This document shows, one piece after another, positions 1-7,910 of a stretch of DNA of 38,808 bases; position 1 is the first letter of the stretch, and each line of letters begins with the position of its first letter. A program made the translations under genes and the position numbers. Source of the stretch: a virus. The stretch spans positions 1 to 38,808 of the IMG/VR virus record IMGVR_UViG_3300045051_000613, one strand, 5' to 3'. Below the pieces are notes generated by a model, which was not told the DNA's origin, made no database searches, and worked only from the letters and a program-made list of their open reading frames with translations.

Positions 1-165
1 AGGCCGCCGGGGTCGTGGGTTTGCCGTCTTGCGTGGGAGCCGGGCCGGCGTCGGGGTTTCCGACGCTTTGAGGGCCGCCATGCCGGACGACAGAGCTTGG
101 ACAATCTCGCCGTGTGTGGACAGGGAGGGAGGCGTGGACGAACCGGTCGAAACAGATTCTTCCAA
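1..165 (-). CDS. Partial gene running off the left edge, possible N-terminus of the scaffold
   Basis: A minus-strand frame stays open from a TTG start at 165 to the window edge (55 codons). The start is preceded by an AAGGGAG stretch about 4 bases upstream, a good ribosome site. The product begins MEESVSTGSS and is rich in Ser, Thr, Pro and Ala, with a short helix-like part (GEIVQALSSGMAAL). I recognise no family. On a circular map this gene would lead into the scaffold fragment at the right edge, which has the same strand and the position expected between portal and capsid. The frames do not join directly: a gap of 3n+2 bases would be needed. A plus-strand frame ending at 244 competes for this DNA, so the call is tentative. 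Confidence 0.4.
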   Translation of the reverse strand, partial: MEESVSTGSSTPPSLSTHGEIVQALSSGMAALKASETPTPARLPRKTANPRPRRP

Positions 166-258
166 GCCACTCCCTTGTCGGCGGTGTCGCGCGCCGACGC
201 GCGAAAACAGGGGGTGTGACCCACCCTGTCAGGCGGGAGTGTGAATCAAAACGTGGAT

Positions 259-278
259 GGTGTCAAATATTTGACACC
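259..278. promoter_or_regulatory. Perfect 20-bp palindrome, probable operator
   Basis: The sequence GGTGTCAAATATTTGACACC is its own reverse complement. Its core TGTCAA-N4-TTGACA also occurs at 6284-6299 and, with one mismatch, at 7956-7971, with the same spacing. It lies between the end of the zinc-ribbon gene (288) and the minus-strand start at 165, so it could control the head genes beyond the left edge. The binding protein is unknown. Confidence 0.6.
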
Positions 279-287
279 TCGAGCCTC

Positions 288-1055
288 TCAGGTTTGAGCA
301 AAACGCAGTCTGCACGCGCAGACGTACACCACCTGATCGTCGGTCACCGATTCCAGAATAGCGGTGTCGTGGCCGATGCGCCCACCATAACAGAGCCGGC
401 AGAAGAGGCTGCGCGAGAATTGATACCGGCGTAACACACCCTGGTAGGCGCGAATGATGTCGGCGTGTTCCCGGCTGATGAGCACGGTCGGCATCGAGGT
501 CGGCCGCCCGGTCGCATCAAAGAGCATCCCGCTGGTCGTGTCGTGCATGGGGCTGAAGGTCTGGGTCTGGTCGGTCGTGCCCCTCGGTGCGCGGTACTCC
601 CGTGTCCCGCAGCGGCATTCGATGCGTACACCTTTATTGTTCACGCGCGTTTTGCAGCCGGACGGCCGGTTGGCCTGCCAGCAGACGTCGCACCCGAGCG
701 TCTCGATGAGCCCGTACGAAAGGAGCACGGCCTCGTGCGCCTGGATGATGCGCGCCGAGTGCGCGTTGAAGGGCGGCGGCGGGACGATCGGGTTTCGGCG
801 TGCGACCTCAGCCGCCTCCTGTGCCGCGAGCGCCTCCAAGTCGACCTCGGGGCCGGTGGTCGATTCTTGCTGGTTGCACATCCGCAGGCCGCGTTTGTTC
901 AGTTCGGCAAAGTACTCCTGCTTCGTCATGTCACGCGCGTCAATCGGCGTGACATCGACATTCGTGAGACAGCCGTCAGGCAGTTTCTCGCGATCCCAGA
1001 GAGCATCCGTATGGATCGCCGGTGCGGCCGGCGGCTTCGGGTCGTCACTCATCAT
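288..1055 (-). CDS. Two-module zinc-ribbon-like protein of the head operon
   Basis: This 255-residue protein has a Pro/Ala-rich start and then two related modules. Each begins with a His-rich helix (HSARIIQAHEAVLLSYG and HADIIRAYQGVLRRYQ) and continues into cysteine pairs (CDVC with CRC in the first, CRLC with CAC in the second). The modules look like an internal duplication of a zinc-binding unit of about 55 residues. No catalytic motif is visible and I do not recognise the family. The start is a run GTG-ATG-ATG (1058, 1055, 1052); the ATG at 1055 overlaps the upstream stop, indicating translational coupling. It lies downstream of the portal, so a structural or assembly role is an inference only. 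Confidence 0.75.
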   Translation of the reverse strand: MMSDDPKPPAAPAIHTDALWDREKLPDGCLTNVDVTPIDARDMTKQEYFAELNKRGLRMCNQQESTTGPEVDLEALAAQEAAEVARRNPIVPPPPFNAHSARIIQAHEAVLLSYGLIETLGCDVCWQANRPSGCKTRVNNKGVRIECRCGTREYRAPRGTTDQTQTFSPMHDTTSGMLFDATGRPTSMPTVLISREHADIIRAYQGVLRRYQFSRSLFCRLCYGGRIGHDTAILESVTDDQVVYVCACRLRFAQT

Positions 1056-1321
1056 CACTCCACGAGCGCGTCGAGCAGATCCGCCTTGACGTCCTCGGTC
1101 GCGGTCACGATGAACGCCTGGCCGCTGCGAAGCAGAATGCGGTAGGACGAGACCGGGTCGCCCAGACCATGGAAGGCGTCGATGGCGGACAACCGAATCC
1201 AGACGGGCCGGGTGCCGTCCATCGCGGTGAGGAAGCGCGAGCGCGGTTCGGCGGCTCCCACCTTGTCGGGCTCGGTCATCCGCACATCGTCGTCATAGCC
1301 GGTCGAGGGTTTCTTGGACAT
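1055..1321 (-). CDS. Small protein downstream of the portal gene, unknown function
   Basis: 88 residues, beginning MSKKPSTGYDDD. The ATG at 1321 is preceded by a strong AAGGAG site seven bases upstream, so it is preferred over a TTG six bases earlier. The C-terminal half has alternating hydrophobic residues (VSSYRILLRSGQAFIVTA) typical of a small beta-rich fold. No motif identifies it. It lies 22 bases after the portal stop and its stop overlaps the next start, so it belongs to the head operon. A connector or decoration role is possible but unsupported. Confidence 0.7.
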   Translation of the reverse strand: MSKKPSTGYDDDVRMTEPDKVGAAEPRSRFLTAMDGTRPVWIRLSAIDAFHGLGDPVSSYRILLRSGQAFIVTATEDVKADLLDALVE

Positions 1322-1342
1322 CGTCAAACTCCTTCTGGCCGG

Positions 1343-3349
1343 TTACCGGCCTCCACCAATGGAATGGTCAAGGGCGTGCTGGGAAAGCGGGGCTTGCTGT
1401 TGCGCGGCCCCGGGATGTTCGGTCCCGGGCGGCACCATGGACGGGATGGGCGGCTGCATCGGCTGCGGCGGGGCATTCGCGGCCCCCGCGAGCAGCTCGG
1501 GATGGCCGATCTGCAGCGCGAGCGTCTGCTGAAGGGCCGTCGGGTCGATCTGGAAGCCCGATTGCTGCAGGAGTGAGACGACCATCGGGTTGGTCAGATC
1601 CTCGGCCTTGAAACTGAGCGAAATGCGCGGCTTTTCGGGCGGCGGGGCCGGCGGCTGCTGCAAGTGCCGTGTGGGATCTTCGCCAAAGGCCGCATAGACG
1701 TCTTTCAGGCCCTCCATGCGGTTATTGAACGGGTCATTGGCCGTGAGCTGATAGCGATCGAGCGCCATTTTGCGCTCCGTCGTCTGATCGAGCCGTTTGG
1801 CGCTGTCGGGTTTGACGCCGTAGACGAATTTCCCCGGCACCGTGAGTCGGTTCCACGCCTGCATCTTTTTGGCCCCGTCCTGACCGGCCAGTTCCACGTA
1901 ACTGGTGTCGTCTTCGTAGAGTTGGATGAGGCCGCCCAGCGCCGAGACGATACTCACGAACCAGCGGAGCACTTTGTCGCGTTCCTTGTCCAAGCGCACG
2001 TCGGTGGCCTGGTTCATGTAGGTGAGTTCGGTCGCTGTTTTGCTCCCTTGCTCGGTGATGCCACTTTGGTTCTGTCCAAGCGCCCAGGCGCGATCGATGT
2101 CGCGCATGGAGATGTCGCTCGCGACGGACGTGTCGCGCGGGAGTGTGGGCAACGCGATCATCTCGATGATTTCGTGCGGCACGCCGTCGGTGAGAATGAT
2201 CGACTGCACTTCGCCCTGTTCGAGTTTGGCAATCGTCGCCGGATCGATGCGGCCTCGGTCGACACCGCGCATCGGGAGCGCGCGCCGTTTCTGCTGCATC
2301 TGAATCGTGCGCGTTTGGCTCAGTTCATCAACCGCCGGCCTCGACATCTGGCAATCGGACTTCGGGAAATGACTGTCGGGCGTGTACCTGAGCGTCAGTA
2401 CCTTGATGGGGAAGCCCTCGACGCCGATGAGACCGCCGGTCGCCGGATCGATCCGCTGATAGGGCGAATCTTCGTGGACGCGCGGCTGGTCTTCCTCTTC
2501 CACGAGCACGAGGTGACGCACGAGGCGGCGATCGGTCACGGCCGGGTCGATGCGGTAGGCCCAGTACCAAATTTCCGTGACGGCTTTGCCTGGGCGGCCG
2601 ACGTGATGGGCTTTGGTGTCGACGAGCAGATCCTCGTCGTACCGGCTGCCCTGATCGGTCGCGGGCGGGTGCACATCGGAGAGGCTGTTCAGTTCCTCGT
2701 CGCCCACGAACGACCGGAACCCGAGCCAGTCGGCCTGCTGGTAGTTGCTCCTGATGAACCCGGACGGGATAAGGAGTTTGGCGGGGCTCCCGCGCTCGAT
2801 GTAGTAGCAACTGTGGCTGACGACGGGCGGCTGGCCAGGCGCAGCGGGCGGCTGAACGCTCGCCGTGTAGCCGACTTTCACCCACGCGATGCCGGCGGGG
2901 CAGATGACGTCCGACAAACACTCATCGACGGCTGAGAGGGCGTCGGTTTCCTCGGGCCCGAGTTTCTGGTTGAGCACGGCATTGAACACGGGCACGGCGG
3001 CGGCCGACTCCGGGTTGCGCGCCGTGAGCACGACTTCGGGGACTTTGTAGAAGAGTTGCGCCTTCTTCTGTTCGGTCTTTTCGTAGTCGATATTGACTTG
3101 CGTCGTCTCGCGCTGTTCGAACCCGTACGCCTGATGGTAGCCGCCCATGTAGCGTTTGAGGTTCTCGCGCCAGTTCCCGAGTTCTTTTTTGACTTCGTCG
3201 CGAGCCGCGCTGATTTCCCCGCGCCAGAACGTGAGCGAGCCGACGCCCTCGGCCGGCAGCGGCAGGATCGTCGTCTGCGGCAGGACGGGTTCGGCCGGCA
3301 CCTCTGGCATCCCCATCATCGCGGGGTCATCAAGTGTAAGCGGCGTCAT
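1343..3349 (-). CDS. Portal protein
   Basis: This 668-residue protein would form the dodecameric portal ring at one capsid vertex, through which DNA is packaged and ejected. Support: its size, its place just downstream of the large terminase, and a portal-like N-terminal half with a helical start (ENLKRYMGGYHQAYGFE), the segment QLFYKVPEVVLTARNP, and CPAGIAWVKVGY followed by a clip/stem-like region. The C-terminal 80 residues are Pro/Gln-rich (PPAPPPEKPR and later) as in podovirus portals with an extended barrel. The chosen ATG at 3349 overlaps the stop of the upstream gene as ATGA; an in-frame extension upstream lies inside that gene and is rejected. The family is inferred from pattern and context, not a search. 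Confidence 0.88.
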   Translation of the reverse strand: MTPLTLDDPAMMGMPEVPAEPVLPQTTILPLPAEGVGSLTFWRGEISAARDEVKKELGNWRENLKRYMGGYHQAYGFEQRETTQVNIDYEKTEQKKAQLFYKVPEVVLTARNPESAAAVPVFNAVLNQKLGPEETDALSAVDECLSDVICPAGIAWVKVGYTASVQPPAAPGQPPVVSHSCYYIERGSPAKLLIPSGFIRSNYQQADWLGFRSFVGDEELNSLSDVHPPATDQGSRYDEDLLVDTKAHHVGRPGKAVTEIWYWAYRIDPAVTDRRLVRHLVLVEEEDQPRVHEDSPYQRIDPATGGLIGVEGFPIKVLTLRYTPDSHFPKSDCQMSRPAVDELSQTRTIQMQQKRRALPMRGVDRGRIDPATIAKLEQGEVQSIILTDGVPHEIIEMIALPTLPRDTSVASDISMRDIDRAWALGQNQSGITEQGSKTATELTYMNQATDVRLDKERDKVLRWFVSIVSALGGLIQLYEDDTSYVELAGQDGAKKMQAWNRLTVPGKFVYGVKPDSAKRLDQTTERKMALDRYQLTANDPFNNRMEGLKDVYAAFGEDPTRHLQQPPAPPPEKPRISLSFKAEDLTNPMVVSLLQQSGFQIDPTALQQTLALQIGHPELLAGAANAPPQPMQPPIPSMVPPGTEHPGAAQQQAPLSQHALDHSIGGGR

Positions 3350-3624
3350 GGCTGTGGCCTTTCGCCTGCGACCCACTGTTGTCGCTCGTGGCGGGTCCAT
3401 TCCTTTTCACGGACGGCCTGTTCCTCGGCCACAGAGAGCATGGGCACCCGATCGTGATTGAGTTTAGGGACGAGCACCTCATGGATCTCGACGGCCCCGG
3501 TCAAAATGTCGACTCTCACAGAGAGGAGTTGACCATGGGGTAGCTCGTGCATGCTTTCGAGTGCGCGGCAGCCACTTTCGAGCGCCTTGGCGAAGGGATG
3601 ATCGGCGGGCAGATCGAGCGTCAT
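3346..3624 (-). CDS. Small acidic protein between terminase and portal, unknown
   Basis: 92 residues, beginning MTLDLPADHPFAKALES. A central strand-rich part (GQLLSVRVDILTGAVEIHEV) is followed by a charged helical C-terminus (SVAEEQAVREKEWTRHERQQW). The stop overlaps the portal start by four bases, so the two are translationally coupled. No known domain is recognisable. Its position suggests a packaging or portal-assembly accessory, which is an inference from context only. Confidence 0.7.
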   Translation of the reverse strand: MTLDLPADHPFAKALESGCRALESMHELPHGQLLSVRVDILTGAVEIHEVLVPKLNHDRVPMLSVAEEQAVREKEWTRHERQQWVAGERPQP

Positions 3625-3627
3625 GAC

Positions 3628-3762
3628 TTATTTCTTGCTCGTCGACTTGCCGGCCTTACTGAGGGCAATCGCGACGGCTTGACGCTGTGGACGGCCTGCA
3701 GCAATCTCACGTTTGATGTTGGCGCTCACGACCTGCGGACTCGATCCTTTACGAAGCGGCAT
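3628..3762 (-). CDS. Small basic phage protein (DUF6496-like)
   Basis: A 44-residue product beginning [16 protein letters not shown] and continuing with a basic helix ([21 protein letters not shown]) and a Lys/Ser tail. The pattern M-P-(K/R)-x-G-x-S, followed by I-(K/R)-x-x-x-x-x-G-(R/K)-P-x-x-Q-A-V-A-I-A-L, is that of a widespread small phage protein often annotated DUF6496 and often found near terminase and portal genes. Its basic nature fits nucleic-acid binding, but its function is not established. It overlaps the end of the terminase gene by 14 bases and stops four bases before the next start. Confidence 0.75.
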   Translation of the reverse strand: MPLRKGSSPQVVSANIKREIAAGRPQRQAVAIALSKAGKSTSKK

Positions 3763-6241
3763 AAGAAGCTCCTTTGTGGGCTTGTTCGCGCAAATACTGA
3801 ATGTCCCAGGCGACCGAGCCCTTGACGGGCGGCTTCAGGGCTTCCGATCGCGGCGGACCCGGGCGAGAATTCGCGCCGTACCGCCACGCGTCGGCGCAGT
3901 TGTGAACCAGGATGCCGTTGGCGACGAACTCAGGGCATCCGTCAACCGTGAGGTTGTAAATCGGGACGGGCTGCGCATGTTGCGCGACGTCGATGGCCCG
4001 CACATGACAGGGAACAACAGACCGTGGGGAAATAGCGATTACACCGGAAGACCGTCTGGCAGGACGCGCAGATGCGATCTTCGTCATCGAGTCGGCGAGC
4101 CCGTCGCCATGCAGACTTGCAATTGTTTGAGCAAAACTTCCCACGAAGGGTGAGCGTCTCGTACGCCCGGCTGCACTGAGCGCAGATATTTGGGCGAGGT
4201 CGCCGCTGGCCGAAGACGACCAGTCCATGAGCCCGATGCCAAGCCCGACCTTCGGGCGAGCGTTGCCACGCCACGGCGTCTCGAACAAACCGCGCGACAT
4301 TCGCCGGACTCGGGCGACGGCCTTTGCCATGCTCGCTGAGATGGTCGAAGGCTGGCACGCACGCGAGATTGTCGAGCGCGTTGTTTTTGGGATTGCCGTC
4401 GCGATGGTGGATGTGATGGCCTGGTGGAATCGGTCCCACCAGCCGCCGCCACTTGGCGCGCGCATCGCGGTGACACCAGGAGAGGTCTGGTCGCATAAGA
4501 GGTCATCTCCGACGCATAAGAAACTCAGCCATGTAAATCCGTTCGCCTGCGCCACAGGATGCCTGGCCGTACCGGTGAGGCACCGTCCGTCACTGGTGGT
4601 GAGCGTCCATGTTTCCTGCGTGACGCCGGTTTGCCCAGCCCAGATGACAGATTGCCAGCCATCGCGCGTCCACACTTCCGCGCCAGGTCGCACTTCATCG
4701 ATCCGTTGTTCACCGTTGCGCGTCGTGATCATCGTGTCGCCGACGAGACAGTGGTCCTCGCCGTCACTATTCACATCATCGGCATCGTGTAGTGACTGCT
4801 CTTGAATGGGAATGGTCCGCAGAAAGTAGCGGCACGACGGGTCGATCGTGAGCCACGGGCGACCATCTGGCGCGGTTCGCAGCAAATCGTGGCAATTCTG
4901 CCAGCCGTTCTTGCCGCGTTGATTATCGGCCCGCCGCATGGGCAATCCGACCTTGCGAAACGTCTCGACAATGGCTTTGCCGTGGTCCTGGCCGGTTTTG
5001 TTCCACATCGAGGGGTCGGCCGCGACGTACCGGAGCCGTCCCGTGTCGGTCAGAAGACTCCGCGTCACGTCCATCATCTTCACGGCCACGTCCACCGGGT
5101 CTTCGCGGCTGCCTTTCAACTCATACGCGATGTGCAAGTGCTGATCGGGGAGCACAGCCCACCAGAGCACGACGTACGGTTGGTTGAACCCCCAGTCCAT
5201 CGACGCAAACCACTCAGTCCCACGCGGCACCGCCACCTCTCTGACGTGCCACGGGCGGCCGTTGACAAACGACTTGAACGCGCCGAAGAATGCGCCCTCG
5301 AACACGCTCCAATCGCCTTCAAGGAGTTGCGATCGACGCGGCTCGGGCATCTGGTCGAGGTTGTCGCGGTAGGTCAGATCAATGTACGGGTTGTCATCGA
5401 CCTTGGCTTGGACGAAGGTGTGCCACTCGGGCTTGTACTTCGGGTAAATGTCGGGATTGGGCTGTTTGGTGATGAAGAAATCGCGCACCCAGAGCGCACC
5501 TCGGGGCCCTGGGTTACTCGCCGCCCACACTTTCGGCCCGCCGAGATGCTTCATGACCTCGGGGTTCGACGTGCGCGCGCGAGAAAACAGTTCGATCATG
5601 TCGCCCTCGTCGTAGGTGACGAGTTCGTCGGGCACGATCACGTCGTATTCGCGCGACAGGTACCCTTCCTTCGCGACTTTGTCGTCCATATGGCCGCCGA
5701 CAATCGTCGCCCCCGTCTGCGGGAAGTACATGCGCCGTTCGCCCCGGTTGTATTTCGCGCCAAAGAGGGCCGCATCGCGCTCCATGTTGAGCAAATGCGT
5801 CTCTTCGAGGTCTTTGTAGTTGGCGCGGATGATGATCGCGCGCAATCCCTTGACCGTCAGGCACACGCGATACAACCCCCAGCGCAAGACATGCGATTTC
5901 GCGCCTCCGGCCGCGCCACCATAGAGGGTCCGCACGAATTGCCGTTGCGCCTGGAAGAATTCGACCTGCCGGGGCGTGGGCAAAAACACCTGCCGCATGA
6001 CGCCGCCGTGATTGATGGCAATCCCCCACGCGTACTGGCGTTTGACACACGCGGGCGTCGGGCATTCCCACTGGCCGGTGGGCACGGACTGAAAATGCGC
6101 CCCGCACCAGCAGCAGGTCGCGTGCGGATGCGTGAACACGCCCGCCTTGGCCTCGACCGCCTTCGGGACTTGTGGCGTAGGGAGCGGCGGGGGCGGCGGG
6201 ACCGCCCCTTTTTTGCGCCGGCCGGAGCCTTTGCCGCCCAA
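3749..6241 (-). CDS. terL: Terminase large subunit with in-frame intein
   Basis: This 830-residue precursor is the ATP-driven DNA-packaging motor and headful nuclease. The N-extein (residues 1-497) has a Cys-pair region (CCWC and CPTPAC, residues 43-65), Walker [10 protein letters not shown] (108-116), Walker B VIVPDE (201-206) and coupling motif ASNPGP (241-246). The RNase-H-like nuclease has D349 (SMDWG) and D409 (AADPS). A 284-residue intein follows H497. The C-extein (49 residues) begins CADAWRYG, so splicing would rebuild D-H-C-A-D, the H-x-x-D nuclease motif. The mature enzyme would be 546 residues, normal for the family. The only usable start is TTG at 6241, since an in-frame TGA lies two codons upstream; the start MGGKGSG is common in phage terminases. 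Unspliced protein should lack nuclease activity. Confidence 0.93.
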   Translation of the reverse strand: MGGKGSGRRKKGAVPPPPPLPTPQVPKAVEAKAGVFTHPHATCCWCGAHFQSVPTGQWECPTPACVKRQYAWGIAINHGGVMRQVFLPTPRQVEFFQAQRQFVRTLYGGAAGGAKSHVLRWGLYRVCLTVKGLRAIIIRANYKDLEETHLLNMERDAALFGAKYNRGERRMYFPQTGATIVGGHMDDKVAKEGYLSREYDVIVPDELVTYDEGDMIELFSRARTSNPEVMKHLGGPKVWAASNPGPRGALWVRDFFITKQPNPDIYPKYKPEWHTFVQAKVDDNPYIDLTYRDNLDQMPEPRRSQLLEGDWSVFEGAFFGAFKSFVNGRPWHVREVAVPRGTEWFASMDWGFNQPYVVLWWAVLPDQHLHIAYELKGSREDPVDVAVKMMDVTRSLLTDTGRLRYVAADPSMWNKTGQDHGKAIVETFRKVGLPMRRADNQRGKNGWQNCHDLLRTAPDGRPWLTIDPSCRYFLRTIPIQEQSLHDADDVNSDGEDHCLVGDTMITTRNGEQRIDEVRPGAEVWTRDGWQSVIWAGQTGVTQETWTLTTSDGRCLTGTARHPVAQANGFTWLSFLCVGDDLLCDQTSPGVTAMRAPSGGGWWDRFHQAITSTIATAIPKTTRSTISRACQPSTISASMAKAVARVRRMSRGLFETPWRGNARPKVGLGIGLMDWSSSASGDLAQISALSAAGRTRRSPFVGSFAQTIASLHGDGLADSMTKIASARPARRSSGVIAISPRSVVPCHVRAIDVAQHAQPVPIYNLTVDGCPEFVANGILVHNCADAWRYGANSRPGPPRSEALKPPVKGSVAWDIQYLREQAHKGASYAAS
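3899..4750 (-). other. Intein inserted in the terminase nuclease motif
   Basis: The intein runs from Cys1 (codon 4750-4748) to Asn284 (codon 3901-3899) and is followed by a Cys+1. Block A is [13 protein letters not shown], block B includes GTARHPV with the usual T-x-x-H, and blocks F/G are [11 protein letters not shown] and ANGILVHN, with the standard penultimate His and terminal Asn. These are all the residues needed for class 1 protein splicing. About 84 N-terminal and 25-30 C-terminal residues are recognisable, matching a mini-intein splicing domain. The roughly 160 residues between them, rich in Ser, Ala, Arg and Thr, resemble no domain, because this stretch is the off-frame reading of an HNH endonuclease gene. 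The insertion separates H497 from the catalytic Asp of the C-extein. Confidence 0.9.
3942..4496 (-). CDS. HNH homing endonuclease nested out of frame inside the intein
   Basis: 184 residues in the -1 frame relative to the terminase/intein. The motif [19 protein letters not shown], then [16 protein letters not shown], is a textbook HNH (H-H...N...H) of intron/intein-associated endonucleases. Two Cys-rich fingers follow: CAQC with FCSNNC, and CASC with CCSLSC, probably DNA-recognition modules. It has its own ATG at 4496, with GGAG about ten bases upstream, and stops at 3942, inside the codons for the intein's last splicing block. It would cut intein-less terminase alleles and spread the intein. 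The alternative is an ancestral in-frame endonuclease displaced by two compensating indels, or assembly errors at both junctions. Confidence 0.82.
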   Translation of the reverse strand: MRPDLSWCHRDARAKWRRLVGPIPPGHHIHHRDGNPKNNALDNLACVPAFDHLSEHGKGRRPSPANVARFVRDAVAWQRSPEGRAWHRAHGLVVFGQRRPRPNICAQCSRAYETLTLRGKFCSNNCKSAWRRARRLDDEDRICASCQTVFRCNRYFPTVCCSLSCAGHRRRATCAARPDLQPHG

Positions 6242-6282
6242 CCGTCAGGCCCCCGTATCCACAGGGCACAGTCTACGCCCAA

Positions 6283-6300
6283 CTGTCAAGACTTTGACAG
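6283..6300. promoter_or_regulatory. Inverted-repeat operator in the terminase divergent region
   Basis: CTGTCAA and TTGACAG flank a 4-base spacer (GACT). The core TGTCAA-N4-TTGACA (6284-6299) is identical in spacing to the sites at 261-276 and 7956-7971. It lies in the 94-base divergent gap between the terminase start (6241, minus) and a plus-strand gene at 6336, so one regulator could control both directions. The TTGACA half resembles a -35 box, but no correctly spaced -10 is convincing. Confidence 0.6.
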
Positions 6301-6335
6301 TGACACCGCGAGAGCCGCTTTGTTATCGTCGCGCC

Positions 6336-6578
6336 ATGAACATGCACGAAGGGTTTCTGAAGGCGATCGAAGGCTGCCGCATCACACACGACGCACTCGG
6401 AGACATCATCGACGGCCTACGGGCAGCCCAGGACGGCGGCCGCCGCCTCGAAGAGACTATCAGCACCTTGAACGCCTCCAACGAGGCCTTGAAAGAATCC
6501 GTCGACGAATTAAAGGCGATGATCCTCGATCAGGGCAAGGAGATGAAGGCCTTGAAAGACCGGCTCAATGGGCACTAA
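6336..6578 (+). CDS. Coiled-coil small protein, first gene of the 6.3-7.9 kb cassette
   Basis: 80 residues, beginning MNMHEGFLKAIEG. From about residue 30 to the end the sequence is almost all helix-forming, with heptad-like hydrophobic spacing (ETISTLNASNEALKESVDEL and on), so a coiled coil is likely. It is not part of a longer upstream frame: the ATG at 6336 is the first good start after the divergent control region. The last 11 bases overlap the next gene. No function is assigned; small coiled-coil proteins of this sort often act as adaptors or inhibitors. Confidence 0.6.
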   Translation: MNMHEGFLKAIEGCRITHDALGDIIDGLRAAQDGGRRLEETISTLNASNEALKESVDELKAMILDQGKEMKALKDRLNGH

Positions 6579-6987
6579 CCTTGACGTGCCGCGCACCATT
6601 TTTGCCGCGCTGCGGGCGCTCCTAGATCAGGCGGGGATCGCACACGGCGACTACGAGACCGTCTTGGATTTGGAGCCAATTCGGATACATTCGCGTGGCG
6701 GGCCGGTGCATGACAATGTGGTGGTGACGTCGCTCCTGTCGAGCCGAACGAAAGAGGGCCGCGTCGAACTCACGCTCAATGAGTCCGTCACGCAGATGTC
6801 GCTCGACAAGGCCCGCGAGGTCGTGGGGATGCTGCAGCAAGGGATCGAGGCCGCCATCACCGATCAGATGCTCTATGCGTTCCTCACCTCTCAGACAATC
6901 GGCCTCGACGATCAACAGGCGGCAGCCGCCCTCCAAGACTTCCGTGTGCTTCGGCAGGGCACGGCAGACATCGTCCGGCCGCACTAA
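6568..6987 (+). CDS. Unknown 139-residue cassette protein
   Basis: It begins MGTNLDVPRTIFAALRALLD. An N-terminal helix is followed by a beta-rich middle (DNVVVTSLLSSRTKEGRVELTLNE) and two C-terminal helices (LDKAREVVGMLQQGIEAAI and DDQQAAAALQDFR). No enzymatic motif or cysteine pair is present. It overlaps the preceding gene by 11 bases and is in the same operon. I do not recognise the family. Confidence 0.65.
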   Translation: MGTNLDVPRTIFAALRALLDQAGIAHGDYETVLDLEPIRIHSRGGPVHDNVVVTSLLSSRTKEGRVELTLNESVTQMSLDKAREVVGMLQQGIEAAITDQMLYAFLTSQTIGLDDQQAAAALQDFRVLRQGTADIVRPH

Positions 6988-6995
6988 TTTGGCAC

Positions 6996-7133
6996 ATGAT
7001 GACCCGAGCACAAGCGACCGCCCTACGCCATCCCTGTCGGCTCGCGATTGAGACAGCGCATCCACGCTTCGGGTCGATCTTGAATGGCGGCCGGTGTTCG
7101 CTCGTCCTGACGGTGAACTCCGGCTATGAGTGA
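6996..7133 (+). CDS. Very small protein, 45 residues, unknown
   Basis: The frame starts at ATGATG (6996), eight bases after the previous stop, and encodes MMTRAQATALRHPC and on to SGYE. It ends six bases before the next gene. The composition is ordinary (helix, then LNGGRCSLVLTVN strand). It is kept because it fills the gap between two coupled genes in frame and on strand; independent support is weak. Confidence 0.4.
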   Translation: MMTRAQATALRHPCRLAIETAHPRFGSILNGGRCSLVLTVNSGYE

Positions 7134-7139
7134 CTGGAG

Positions 7140-7439
7140 ATGCACTTGGGCGGGCCCGTGTGGCACGCGAGTGTGGCACCCCGAGGCGGGACGTACTCCA
7201 AGGAGGCGTTGAAGCGGTTCGCGGTGGCAGCTCTGACCGGCGTGGGCGATCCCTCGCTCGGGGAGTGGGACGAGTACGGCGGCTACGCCTTTCATGTTCG
7301 ACGCCGACTGTCGATTGAGGAAGCGGCGACCGTGGGACCGGTGGTGGATGTGCGCGGGACCGAGGACGGACGGCGGCGGTGTGCCGCGCTGCGACGGTAC
7401 GTGCTCCCCGCGATGTGGGCTGAGGAATGCCATGACTGA
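7140..7439 (+). CDS. Small conserved-looking phage protein, unknown function
   Basis: 99 residues. The N-terminus GGPVWHASVAPRGG is followed by a helix (SKEALKRFAVAALTGVGD), a Trp-rich turn (GEWDEYGGYAFHVRRRLS) and an alpha/beta end. The W-H-A-S-x-A opening and the F-H-x-R-R-R-L-S segment resemble small proteins found in many temperate phages, but I cannot name a domain. It overlaps the next gene by eight bases. Two in-frame start options lie close together; 7140 keeps the conserved-looking opening. Confidence 0.65.
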   Translation: MHLGGPVWHASVAPRGGTYSKEALKRFAVAALTGVGDPSLGEWDEYGGYAFHVRRRLSIEEAATVGPVVDVRGTEDGRRRCAALRRYVLPAMWAEECHD

Positions 7440-7713
7440 CGCCTGGACGCCCGAGGACCTGATCCAGCGAGCCACGATGCTGCGGACCCTGATGCTCGAC
7501 ACCGCCGCGCACCAGTTTCAGGAGCTTCAGGCGGTGCGGACCCACGAGGCCGAACTCATCGAGACACTCACCGTGGCCGTGCGTCTCGCGAAAGAGGCGA
7601 CGAACGGCTGGGCCTGTTACGCCAAGCGCAAGATCGAGCATGCCGAGATTGCGCGGTTACATCAGGCCATTGACGCGCTCGACGAACTCCTGAAAACGCG
7701 TGACGAGCCATGA
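7432..7713 (+). CDS. All-helical small protein, unknown
   Basis: 93 residues, beginning MTDAWTPEDLIQRATMLRTL. The product is almost entirely helical, with long stretches of alternating charged and hydrophobic residues. The ATG at 7432 overlaps the upstream gene by eight bases, and the stop overlaps the next start as ATGA, so it is translationally coupled on both sides. Longer upstream extensions in this frame run antisense-like through the previous gene and are rejected. No function can be assigned. Confidence 0.65.
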   Translation: MTDAWTPEDLIQRATMLRTLMLDTAAHQFQELQAVRTHEAELIETLTVAVRLAKEATNGWACYAKRKIEHAEIARLHQAIDALDELLKTRDEP

Positions 7714-7910
7714 CCGAGCCCCCCTGCCACGACTGCCAAGCCAAAGAGTGGCTCATCCAAGCGCTCGAAGATGACCTCGCGCGCCTCACCGTCACTCTCA
7801 ACGAAGCCAAACACACCGTCCGGCTCCTTTCCTCCATCATCGCGGAACACCACAACCCCGCCCTCGCCCAACTCGTCACCGACATCCTCAACGACCGAGC
7901 ACGGGACTGA
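7710..7910 (+). CDS. Small helical protein with Cys-x-x-Cys, last gene of cassette
   Basis: 66 residues, beginning MTEPPCHDCQAKEWLIQ. A CHDC pair sits at the N-terminus, followed by a long amphipathic helix (LEDDLARLTVTLNEAKHTV) and a second helix. The pair could bind metal across a dimer. The start overlaps the upstream stop by four bases. It is the last coding sequence before a long hairpin-rich non-coding stretch. Function unknown. Confidence 0.65.
   Translation: MTEPPCHDCQAKEWLIQALEDDLARLTVTLNEAKHTVRLLSSIIAEHHNPALAQLVTDILNDRARD

Noticed and set aside
29-244. Plus-strand frame with Cys pairs (CRRC and GCDPPC) at the left edge
   Set aside because: Possible end of a gene, but the opposite frame has a ribosome site, a smoother composition and fits the operon direction; not decisive.
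1664-2935. A 423-codon plus-strand frame opposite the portal gene
   Set aside because: The portal reading is supported by length, order and motifs; this frame lacks any recognisable pattern.
4084-4506. A third frame (140 codons, minus) inside the intein
   Set aside because: Arg/Ser-rich with no motif; it overlaps the HNH frame that has the conserved residues.
4802-6625. A 607-codon open frame on the plus strand opposite the terminase
   Set aside because: It is antisense to a clearly conserved terminase, its product is rich in Arg, His and Val without motifs, and long antisense frames are expected in GC-rich genes.
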